Both the position numbers and the translations under genes were made by a program. 15,197 nt of DNA, taken from positions 1 through 15,197 of the forward strand of contig DEFO01000032.1 of the NCBI GenBank assembly GCA_002350805.1, in the 5' to 3' direction. The notes below the pieces were generated by a model, which did not search any database, was not told the origin of the DNA, and saw only the letters and a list, made by a program, of their open reading frames with translations. Shown piece after piece: positions 7,084-13,802 of this stretch. This stretch comes from Prevotella sp. UBA2850 (GTDB taxonomy: Bacteria > Bacteroidota > Bacteroidia > Bacteroidales > Bacteroidaceae). How positions within the stretch are numbered: the stretch's first letter is position 1; each line of letters begins with the position of its first letter.

Positions 7084-8640
7084 ATGTATAGCAATAAAGA
7101 GAATGTGAATATCCTGACGGCCCTGCTTGTGCGTCATGGCGTGCGTCATGCGGTGGTATGTCCGGGCAGTAGGAATGCCCCCATCGTGCATAACCTGAAC
7201 GAGTGCCCTGATATCTGTTGCTACGCCGTCACCGACGAGCGTTCGGCGGGGTTCTATGCACTAGGCATGGCTCAGTCGACAGGGCAGCCTGTGGTGGTTT
7301 GTGTGACGAGCGGGACGGCATTGCTCAATGTGGCTCCTGCCGTGGCCGAAGCCTTTTATCAGCAGGTGCCCATGGTGGTGGTATCAGCCGACAGACCCCC
7401 ACAATGGATTGACCAGCTGGACGGGCAGACGCTGCCTCAGGGTGATGCGCTGGGTCGCTTCGTCAGAAAGGCGGTGAGCCTGCCTGAACCGGCTGACGAC
7501 GAGAGCCGGTGGTACTGCAACCGGCTGGTGAACGAGGCTTTGCTCGAGACAGCTCATGGTGGGTGCGGTCCGGTGCACATCAATGTGCCTATCAGTGAGC
7601 CACTGTTCGAGTTTACGGTGGAACAGTTGCCCGACGAGCGGAAGATAGAATTGATAGCGTCTGACATGTCGGCAGGTACGCTGACCCATCTGGTGAGGTC
7701 GGTGATGTATGCGCGCCGCCCGATGCTGATGGCGGGTCAGCCGATGAACAGCGGACTGGATGAGGCTGTATGGCTGGTGGGCGACGATGAGCGCTACGTG
7801 CCCGACCTTGTGGTTTACGTGGGCGGCTCGATTGTGAGCAAACGTGTGAAGCGCTATTTGCGCAAGGCCAGGGAAACCTGGGTGGTGAATGGCAGCGGAG
7901 CGGTGACCGACACGTTTATGAACCTGACGAAGGTGATAGAAGGCGATGCCGCTGTGGCCGTCGACCAGGTGCGGTTTGCGATGGAGCAACAGCCCCACCC
8001 GTTTGTGCAGCTGTGGGATGAGCTGTTGCAGCGTATCCGGCGGTACGCCGATGGTTTTGAGCCGGGCTACTCGCAGATAGCTGCGGTGAAGTATTTCGAG
8101 CAGCACGTGGGCGAGGGTAGTGTTCACTACGCCAACAGCACTGCCATCCGTCTTGCTAATATGTTTGCGCATCATAGAGTGTGGTGCAACAGGGGAGTAA
8201 ACGGCATCGAGGGTTCATTGTCGACGGCTGCGGGCTTTTCCGTGGTTGCCGACGAGCGCGTGTATTGTGTGACGGGCGACTTGAGCTTCTTCTACGACCA
8301 GAACGCCTTGTGGAACACAAATCTGCGGGGCAACCTGCGTATTCTGCTGTTGAACAATGGCAAGGGCGGCATTTTCCATCTGTTGCGCGGACTGGAGCAG
8401 AGTGGTGCCCGCGACAGCTATGTGGCTGCCAGCCACCATGCCACAGCCGAGGGTATTTGTCGGCAGAACGATGTGGTCTACCTCAGCGCCAGGACAATGG
8501 AAGAGATGCGGCAGGCTACTGACCAGTTGCTGACGATGGAGAGCCAACGCCCTGTGGTATTGGAAGTGCTGACCGACGCAGAGGCCGACGCAAAAGAATA
8601 TAGAAGATACTATTCGGAATTGAGAAATCTAAAGAAATGA
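7084..8640 (+). CDS. menD: 2-succinyl-5-enolpyruvyl-6-hydroxy-3-cyclohexene-1-carboxylate synthase
   Basis: MenD is a thiamine-diphosphate enzyme that joins isochorismate and 2-oxoglutarate in the second step of classical menaquinone synthesis. The protein is 518 residues from ATG 7084. The ATG at 7036 would add a Phe-rich 16-residue extension that does not belong to the family. Diagnostic segments are VVCPGSRNAPI (25-34), DERSAGFYALGMAQSTGQP with the TPP-activating Glu52, TSGTALLN, SADRPPQWIDQLDGQT, and the Mg/TPP-binding stretch GDLSFFYDQNALWN (398-411). Length fits MenD (about 520-570). A terminator precedes it and another follows, so it is probably transcribed alone although menB, menC and menE are nearby. 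No menF is visible. Confidence 0.95.
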   Translation: MYSNKENVNILTALLVRHGVRHAVVCPGSRNAPIVHNLNECPDICCYAVTDERSAGFYALGMAQSTGQPVVVCVTSGTALLNVAPAVAEAFYQQVPMVVVSADRPPQWIDQLDGQTLPQGDALGRFVRKAVSLPEPADDESRWYCNRLVNEALLETAHGGCGPVHINVPISEPLFEFTVEQLPDERKIELIASDMSAGTLTHLVRSVMYARRPMLMAGQPMNSGLDEAVWLVGDDERYVPDLVVYVGGSIVSKRVKRYLRKARETWVVNGSGAVTDTFMNLTKVIEGDAAVAVDQVRFAMEQQPHPFVQLWDELLQRIRRYADGFEPGYSQIAAVKYFEQHVGEGSVHYANSTAIRLANMFAHHRVWCNRGVNGIEGSLSTAAGFSVVADERVYCVTGDLSFFYDQNALWNTNLRGNLRILLLNNGKGGIFHLLRGLEQSGARDSYVAASHHATAEGICRQNDVVYLSARTMEEMRQATDQLLTMESQRPVVLEVLTDAEADAKEYRRYYSELRNLKK

Positions 8641-8645
8641 CAAAT

Positions 8646-8671
8646 GAAGCAGGTGGTTGCCTGCTTCTTTT
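8646..8671 (+). terminator. Intrinsic terminator after menD
   Basis: An 8-bp GC-containing stem, GAAGCAGG (8646-8653) with CCTGCTTC (8660-8667), has a 6-nt loop and is followed by TTTT. It begins 5 bp after the menD stop codon. Confidence 0.75.
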
Positions 8672-8676
8672 GTTAT

Positions 8677-8746
8677 GGGAACTATGAGAATAATTTGGGA
8701 ACTATGGGAATAATTTGGGTGCTATGGGAGTGATGAGGGAACTAAT
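8677..8746. repeat. 20-bp tandem repeat between convergent genes
   Basis: The unit GGGAACTATGRGAATAATTT occurs at 8677-8696 and 8697-8716 with one difference. A diverged copy lies at 8717-8736 (14 of 20 matching), and a partial copy starts at 8737. The partial copy contains the TAG stop of the convergent kinase gene (8742-8744), so the array lies at the 3' ends of both genes. Confidence 0.85.
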
Positions 8747-10421
8747 ACTTAAAGCTGGAGCCACCGACAAACTCTCGCATGATGCTCGTGGGCGGTATCT
8801 CTTTGTCGCTCACAGGGATGAAGTAATGGATGAACTTCAGCAGGCGGTGGGCCTCAGAATACTCGGGACAGTTCTTGGGCACCGACGAGAGAATGACTTC
8901 GGCATGTGTGCGCAGCACGGCAAACTCGATGTTCAGCGCGGAGTTGAACATCACGTCGGCAGTCTCCTGGAAAGGGAATATCCATTGCTCCTCAGCCTCG
9001 CAGACGTTCTTCCATTGACTGATGGTCTGCTGTGCGGTAAAGGCACCTTTGTTGTAGTCACGGATGATGCGCCGCAGCAGTCGGTTGTCGCGTGTGGGAA
9101 TCCAGTTGTGGTCGTCGAGAGAGATGCTGGTAAGCGCTGAGATATAGATTTTAAACTTAGCCGCGTCGGGGATGTGCTGGGTGAGGATGGGGTTGAGTGC
9201 ATGGATGCCCTCGATGATGAGTACGCTGTCGTTGGTCAGTTTCAGTTTCTTACCGTTGAACTCGCGTTTCCCTGTGACGAAGTTATACTCAGGAATCTCC
9301 ACCCGTTCGCCATTCATGAGGCGCATGAGGTGGTTTTCGAGCAGTTCGCAGTCGACGGTCTTGATGTTGTCGAAGTCGTAGTCGCCATTGGGCAGCTTCG
9401 GTGTGTCGACGCGGTTGACGAAATAGTCGTCGGTGGAGAACGAGTAGGGGCGCAGGCCGCAAGCCAGCAGCTGCACGGAGAGTCGTTTGCAGAAAGTGCT
9501 CTTGCCCGAGCTGGAGGGGCCGGTGATGAGCACGATGCGGATGGGGTCTTTGTCAGCGCGGAAGCGCCGGTCGATTTCCTCGGCAATCTGAACAATCTTT
9601 TTCTCCTGCAGGGCCTCGCTCACCTGTATGAGTTCGGAGGCATAGCCCTTGAGCACGGCTTTGTTGACGTCGCCCGCATTCGACAGGCGCATGATGATGT
9701 CCCACTTCACTTTCTCGGCAAACATCGCGAAGGTCTTAGGCATGTCGACCTTCTCGGCCAGCTTCAACGGGTTGTTCTTGTCGGGAACGCGCAGCAGCAG
9801 TCCGTCTTTATAATGCTCGAGTCCCCACACCTTCAAGTAGCCTGCAGTAGGCAGCAGCGGCCCGTAGTAATAGTCGACGGTCTCGCCCAGGGTGTAGTAG
9901 TCGCTGTAGATTTGTCCGCTGGTCTCGAGCAGTTTCACCTTGTCGGAGAAACCACGCTCGGCAAAGATGCGCACGGCCTCTTCTGTGGTGGCCTCGTTGC
10001 GGCGGAAAGGCATGTTGAGGTCGATAATCTCCTGCATGCGCTGGCAGATGCGCTGCACATCATCGTCGGTGAGGCCCTCGCCGTTTTTCTTCTTGAAGTT
10101 GCAATAGTAGCCTCTCGAGAGAGGGTGCTCGATGAAGAGCTTGCTGCCGGGGAAGAGGTCGCTGGTGGCTTTGTAGAGCACGAAGCAGAGAGAGCGCACG
10201 TAGACGCGCCGTCCGGACCCCTCGCGGGCATCGAGAAACTCAACATCGCGGTTCTGGTAGAGCCGGAACTTAAGTCCCTGTGAGGTGTTGTTCACTTTGG
10301 CCGAAACCACGGGGTAGGGCATCTGCAGCTCATCGGCATAGGCTTGGTAAACGTCGAGCAATGAGGTTCCCTCGGGGAAGCTCTTCGTGATATGGTTGTT
10401 CTTGCAACGGACTTGAAGCAT
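8742..10421 (-). CDS. Nucleoside (uridine) kinase-like protein with ThrRS-like N-terminal half
   Basis: This 559-residue protein combines two parts. Residues 1-65 look like a TGS-type beta-grasp domain. About 70-230 resembles the second additional domain of threonyl-tRNA synthetases, with IEHPLSRGYYCNF at 97-109. Residues about 290-500 form a P-loop kinase of the uridine kinase/phosphoribulokinase family: GPSSSGKST (301-309, Walker A), STDDYF (329-334) and LIIEGIHALN (401-410). This architecture is known in Bacteroidetes and Firmicutes proteins annotated as nucleoside kinase. Phosphorylation of uridine or cytidine is a family inference. It is convergent with menD and divergent from menB, with start-to-start spacing of about 100 bp. 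The role of the ThrRS-like half is unclear. The start is supported by the TATCTTTG box upstream. Confidence 0.88.
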   Translation of the reverse strand: MLQVRCKNNHITKSFPEGTSLLDVYQAYADELQMPYPVVSAKVNNTSQGLKFRLYQNRDVEFLDAREGSGRRVYVRSLCFVLYKATSDLFPGSKLFIEHPLSRGYYCNFKKKNGEGLTDDDVQRICQRMQEIIDLNMPFRRNEATTEEAVRIFAERGFSDKVKLLETSGQIYSDYYTLGETVDYYYGPLLPTAGYLKVWGLEHYKDGLLLRVPDKNNPLKLAEKVDMPKTFAMFAEKVKWDIIMRLSNAGDVNKAVLKGYASELIQVSEALQEKKIVQIAEEIDRRFRADKDPIRIVLITGPSSSGKSTFCKRLSVQLLACGLRPYSFSTDDYFVNRVDTPKLPNGDYDFDNIKTVDCELLENHLMRLMNGERVEIPEYNFVTGKREFNGKKLKLTNDSVLIIEGIHALNPILTQHIPDAAKFKIYISALTSISLDDHNWIPTRDNRLLRRIIRDYNKGAFTAQQTISQWKNVCEAEEQWIFPFQETADVMFNSALNIEFAVLRTHAEVILSSVPKNCPEYSEAHRLLKFIHYFIPVSDKEIPPTSIMREFVGGSSFKY

Positions 10422-10454
10422 AGGAGAAAAAGGTTAATGAGTGATTTCTGGTTG

Positions 10455-10462
10455 CAAAGATA
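10455..10462 (-). promoter_or_regulatory. -7 promoter box of the kinase gene (TATCTTTG)
   Basis: On the minus strand this reads TATCTTTG, matching TAnnTTTG exactly, 33 bp upstream of the kinase ATG. No convincing TTTG -33 element stands at the usual spacing. Confidence 0.65.
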
Positions 10463-10484
10463 CGAAATTATTCTCAATTTTTTG

Positions 10485-10492
10485 TATCTTTG
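10485..10492 (+). promoter_or_regulatory. -7 promoter box of menB (TATCTTTG)
   Basis: TATCTTTG matches TAnnTTTG exactly and stands 31 bp upstream of the menB ATG. It is preceded by the T-run TTTTTTG. The -33 element is not obvious. Confidence 0.7.
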
Positions 10493-10523
10493 CACCTGTC
10501 AAATTGCAAAACACATCATAATT

Positions 10524-11381
10524 ATGGATAAAAGAGTATGGAAAAAGATTCGGGATTTCGAGGAAATCCTGTTCGAAGAGTATCATGGTATCGCTAAGAT
10601 CACCATCAACCGTCCGCGCTACCGCAACGCTTTCACTCCCAGGACCACACTGGAGCTGAGTCAGGCTTTCAGCATGTGTCGAGAGATGGCGAGTATCAAT
10701 GTGGTGCTGCTCACGGGTGCCATGTCGGAAGTGCCGGAGGGCAAGCGGCTGGAAGACGTGAAACACGCTTTCTGCTCGGGCGGCGACATGCACGTGAAAG
10801 GCCGTGGCGGCTATGTGGACGAGGATGGCGTGCCCCGTCTGAGCGTGCTCGATGTGCAGATGCAGATACGGCGGCTGCCCAAGCCCGTGATAGCGATGGT
10901 CAATGGCTATGCCATCGGCGGCGGCCATGTGCTCCACCTGGTTTGCGACCTGACCATCTGCAGCGAGAATGCCATTTTCGGACAGACAGGCCCCAAGGTG
11001 GGTTCGTTCGATGCCGGTTTCGGCAGCAGCTACCTCGCCCGTATCGTGGGACAGAAGAAGGCGCGTGAGATATGGTTCCTCTGCCGCCAGTACAACGCTC
11101 AGGAGGCCGAGCGCATGGGACTCGTGAACAAGGTGGTGCCCCTCGAGCGCCTCGAGGACGAATGCGTGGAGTGGGCTGAGGTGATGATGGAACGCTCGCC
11201 GTTGGCTTTGCGCATGATCAAGGCGGGTCTGAACGCCGAACTGGACGGACAGGCCGGTATTCAGGAACTGGCGGGCGACTGCACCATGCTCTACTACTTC
11301 CTCGATGAGGCCCAGGAGGGCGGAAAGGCTTTCTTGGAAAAGCGCAAGCCCGACTTCTCGAAATACCCGAAATTGCCCTAG
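10524..11381 (+). CDS. menB: 1,4-dihydroxy-2-naphthoyl-CoA synthase
   Basis: MenB is a crotonase-fold enzyme that cyclises o-succinylbenzoyl-CoA to dihydroxynaphthoyl-CoA. Starting at ATG 10524 it is 285 residues, the same length as the E. coli enzyme as I recall it, and the two align well by eye throughout. Key segments are FCSGGDMH (83-90, oxyanion region), NGYAIGGGH (127-135), FGQTGPKVGSFDAGFG (152-167, with Gly156, Ser161 and Asp163), and the C-terminal KRKPDFSKYP. Gly156 after QT marks the bicarbonate-dependent type I group rather than the type that carries an acidic residue there. Upstream in-frame starts (10392) would run through the promoter and are rejected. It begins the menB-menC-menE run. 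Confidence 0.96.
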   Translation: MDKRVWKKIRDFEEILFEEYHGIAKITINRPRYRNAFTPRTTLELSQAFSMCREMASINVVLLTGAMSEVPEGKRLEDVKHAFCSGGDMHVKGRGGYVDEDGVPRLSVLDVQMQIRRLPKPVIAMVNGYAIGGGHVLHLVCDLTICSENAIFGQTGPKVGSFDAGFGSSYLARIVGQKKAREIWFLCRQYNAQEAERMGLVNKVVPLERLEDECVEWAEVMMERSPLALRMIKAGLNAELDGQAGIQELAGDCTMLYYFLDEAQEGGKAFLEKRKPDFSKYPKLP

Positions 11382-11390
11382 TGGCATGAA

Positions 11391-11474
11391 AGAGCCTTCC
11401 AGCGCTCTGGAGTAGCCCTCTGGCTTTCCAGAGTAGCCCTCCAGCATTCTAGAGCAGCCCTCTGGAGTCGTGGA
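11391..11474. repeat. 21-bp imperfect tandem repeats between menB and menC
   Basis: Four adjacent 21-bp units (11391-11411, 11412-11432, 11433-11453, 11454-11474) share the pattern GYAGCCCTC...GA, with a partial fifth unit beginning GCAGC. Most units hold a small dyad: TCCAG/CTGGA in unit 1, CTCTGG/CCAGAG in unit 2, and a one-mismatch version in unit 3. Unit 4 is weaker. The RNA could form a row of small hairpins. No T-run follows, so simple termination is unlikely. Confidence 0.8.
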
Positions 11475-11568
11475 GCAGCTTTCCCGGCGGAGCGATGGAA
11501 GGCATATACCTATTTATATATCCTCGCAGACAGCGTTGACATCAGTACATACAAAGCAACAGAACAGC

Positions 11569-12600
11569 ATGGCGTATCAGATAGACATCAAGGAGCGGAC
11601 GTTCCACTTCAAGCAGCCCGCAGGCACTTCGCGTGGCATTTACACCATCCGCAAGAGTTGGATGGTGGAGATTAGTGACGGACAACATACGGGCATCGGC
11701 GAGTGTGCCCCTCTGCCCAAGTTGAGTTGCGACGATATACCCGACTACGAGCAGGTGCTCAGGATATTCTGCGATGAATTGGAGCGCACGGGAACACTCT
11801 GTAATGAGGAACTTCGCCATTATCCGTCGATGTGCTTCGGTTTGGAGACCGCCCTGTTGAGCCTGCGGGCAGGAGGGAGCCATGTGCTCTTCGACAACGC
11901 CTTCAGCCGCGGCGAGGAGGGCATCCCCATGAACGGACTGGTGTGGATGGGCACCCACGACGAGATGCTGGCCCGTTTGGAGGAGAAGTTGCGCCAGGGC
12001 TTCCATTGCATTAAAATCAAGATAGGAGCCATCGACTTTGACCAGGAGATGGATTTGATTCGCCACATACGTAGCAGATATAGCGAGGATGACGTGGAGA
12101 TACGTGTCGACGCCAACGGCGGATTCACCTTCGATGAGGCGTTCGACAGACTCGTGCAGCTCTCGCAGTTAGACCTTCACAGCATCGAGCAACCTATCCG
12201 TGCCGGCGAGTGGGGCGATATGGCAGAGCTCTGCCGTGAGACCCCGCTGCCTATAGCGCTCGATGAGGAACTGATAGGTGTGAACCAGACGGAGCAGAAG
12301 ATACAGTTGCTCGACATCATCAAACCCCACTATATCATTCTGAAGCCTTCGTTGCACGGAGGAATGCAAGGCTGCCGCGAGTGGATCAGACTGGCTGGCG
12401 AGCGGGGCATCAAGAGCTGGATGACGAGCGCCCTGGAGAGTAATGTGGGACTGAATGCCATCGCCCAGTTTTCCGCCGATGTCTATGGCAGTCATATCAC
12501 CATGCCACAAGGGCTTGGCACCGGACAGTTGTTCACCGACAATATCGCCATGCCGCTGGAGGTGCGGGGCGAGCAATTGTGGGTGACCAAAGCGGAATGA
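11569..12600 (+). CDS. menC: o-Succinylbenzoate synthase
   Basis: MenC is an enolase-superfamily dehydratase that converts SHCHC to o-succinylbenzoate. I take ATG 11569 (343 residues); the GTG at 11470 would start inside the tandem repeat and add 33 unrelated residues. The full catalytic set is visible: KIK (K149/K151), metal ligands D181 in RVDANGG, E207 in SIEQPI and D232 in LDEELIG, and the second lysine K259 in ILKPS. The C-terminal QGLGTGQLF is also typical. Enolase-superfamily members can also be racemases, but the position between menB and menE settles the assignment. It is 187 bp from menB and 54 bp from menE. Confidence 0.94.
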   Translation: MAYQIDIKERTFHFKQPAGTSRGIYTIRKSWMVEISDGQHTGIGECAPLPKLSCDDIPDYEQVLRIFCDELERTGTLCNEELRHYPSMCFGLETALLSLRAGGSHVLFDNAFSRGEEGIPMNGLVWMGTHDEMLARLEEKLRQGFHCIKIKIGAIDFDQEMDLIRHIRSRYSEDDVEIRVDANGGFTFDEAFDRLVQLSQLDLHSIEQPIRAGEWGDMAELCRETPLPIALDEELIGVNQTEQKIQLLDIIKPHYIILKPSLHGGMQGCREWIRLAGERGIKSWMTSALESNVGLNAIAQFSADVYGSHITMPQGLGTGQLFTDNIAMPLEVRGEQLWVTKAE

Positions 12601-12654
12601 AGGGGAAGGACAGCGAAGCGTTGGAAGTGTTGACTAACATCAGAGAAACGGCAG

Positions 12655-13686
12655 ATGACGGCAGAAGAGTTTATCAGCGAGTGGAATAACGACAGCGAAT
12701 ATGTGTCGGTGCATACCAGTGGCTCCACAGGTGTGCCGAAACAGATGTGGGTGGAGAAGCGGAGAATGGAGGCCAGCGCCCGCATCACTTGCGATTTCCT
12801 GGGCTTGACGCCGGGCGACACAGCCCTGTTGTGCATGTCGCCCGACTTTATTGCGGGCAAGATGATGATTGTCCGCTCGCTCATTCGTAGCCTTCGTCTT
12901 ACGGTCGTCGAACCCACTGGTCATCCGCTGGCATCTGTGCCCCATGTCTCAACTCAGGATTCGCTCGCAGCGGTTGATTCCCCTTTCTCATGCGATTTTG
13001 TCGCCATGGTGCCCATGCAGGTCTACAATTCGCTGCAGGTGCCTGCCGAGCGTGAGCGGCTGATGGCCATTCGCCACCTGATTATTGGCGGCGGTGCCAT
13101 CGACGATGGGCTGGCTCAGGAGCTGAAACGCTTCCCCCATGCCGTTTGGAGCACCTATGGAATGACCGAAACGCTTTCCCACATTGCCATGCGCCGGCTC
13201 AGTGGCAACGGTGCGAGTGAGTGGTATACGCCTCTTGACCACGTGGAGGTGAGTCTGGATGCAGACCATTGCCTGGTGATAGATGCCCCGTTAGTGACTG
13301 CCGGCCGCCTGACCACTCACGACATTGCAGAGTTGTCGGCCGACGGACGGCACTTCCGCATCATCGGCCGGCGCGATAACGTGATTTGCTCCGGTGGCAT
13401 CAAGATACAGATAGAAGAGGTGGAGCGGCTGCTGCGCCCGCACATCCGAGCGCCCTTTGTCATCACCAAGTGCCGCGACACTAAGTTTGGCGAGACAGTG
13501 GTGCTACTCACCCAGGCGGCTGACTCTGCGGCATTGCGTACGGTATGCGAGCAGCATCTGCCAACCTATTGGCGCCCCCGGCACTATGTGCATACCGACC
13601 GCATACCATTTACTGCCACGGGAAAACCAGCCCGTGCTGACATTGAGCAACTCGTTGAAGCCTTGCTGGCGGATCATGCATCATGA
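12655..13686 (+). CDS. menE: o-Succinylbenzoate-CoA ligase (compact form)
   Basis: MenE activates o-succinylbenzoate with ATP and CoA, making the substrate of MenB. The 343-residue protein has adenylate-forming enzyme motifs: HTSGSTGVPKQ (20-30, P-loop), STYGMTET (166-173), the ribose-binding Asp223 in THDIAEL, GRRDNVICSGGIKI (238-251, hinge), and TATGKPARAD with the catalytic Lys324. It starts almost directly at the P-loop and so lacks about 100 or more N-terminal residues of MenE proteins such as those of E. coli or Bacillus; short forms are known in Bacteroidetes. No upstream in-frame start offers the missing part, and no frameshift is evident, so it is probably intact. Assignment rests on motifs plus position after menC. 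Confidence 0.88.
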   Translation: MTAEEFISEWNNDSEYVSVHTSGSTGVPKQMWVEKRRMEASARITCDFLGLTPGDTALLCMSPDFIAGKMMIVRSLIRSLRLTVVEPTGHPLASVPHVSTQDSLAAVDSPFSCDFVAMVPMQVYNSLQVPAERERLMAIRHLIIGGGAIDDGLAQELKRFPHAVWSTYGMTETLSHIAMRRLSGNGASEWYTPLDHVEVSLDADHCLVIDAPLVTAGRLTTHDIAELSADGRHFRIIGRRDNVICSGGIKIQIEEVERLLRPHIRAPFVITKCRDTKFGETVVLLTQAADSAALRTVCEQHLPTYWRPRHYVHTDRIPFTATGKPARADIEQLVEALLADHAS

Positions 13687-13766
13687 GCTTGTGCTTTTTT
13701 GCGCTATCCGGACATTTTTACGTGTTTTTTGTATGAAAATAACAGTTCTCAAAGACGTTTCCAGGC

Positions 13767-13774
13767 TATCTTTG
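13767..13774 (+). promoter_or_regulatory. -7 promoter box of the propeller gene (TATCTTTG)
   Basis: TATCTTTG matches TAnnTTTG exactly, 28 bp before the ATG at 13803. It makes the downstream gene independent of the men genes. No clear -33 TTTG is seen at the usual distance. Confidence 0.65.
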
Positions 13775-13802
13775 TGGCGTTAATACCAAGTAGAATAGAG
13801 AT

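Larger units (their letters stand above)
10454..10493. repeat. 10-bp perfect inverted repeat spanning divergent -7 boxes
   Basis: GCAAAGATAC (10454-10463) is the exact complement of GTATCTTTGC (10484-10493), with 20 bp between. Each arm contains a full TATCTTTG box, one pointing left to the kinase gene and one right to menB. Confidence 0.85.

Noticed and set aside
8677..8746. CRISPR-like reading of the 20-bp repeats
   Set aside because: Units are directly adjacent with no spacers, and no cas genes are nearby.
9174..10283. Plus-strand ORF of 369 codons opposite the kinase gene
   Set aside because: It is the antisense shadow of the P-loop kinase, whose motifs are unambiguous on the minus strand.
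10465..10476. Shared 12-mer between the kinase/menB promoter spacer and the 20-bp repeat
   Set aside because: It is AT-rich and short, so chance similarity is likely; kept only as a remark under the repeat finding.
11470..11568. GTG start for menC inside the 21-bp repeats
   Set aside because: The extra 33 residues have no MenC similarity and are partly encoded by the repeat array; ATG 11569 begins the family-like sequence.
13684..13735. T-rich stretch after menE as a terminator
   Set aside because: The T-runs are present, but I find no stem longer than 4 bp before them.
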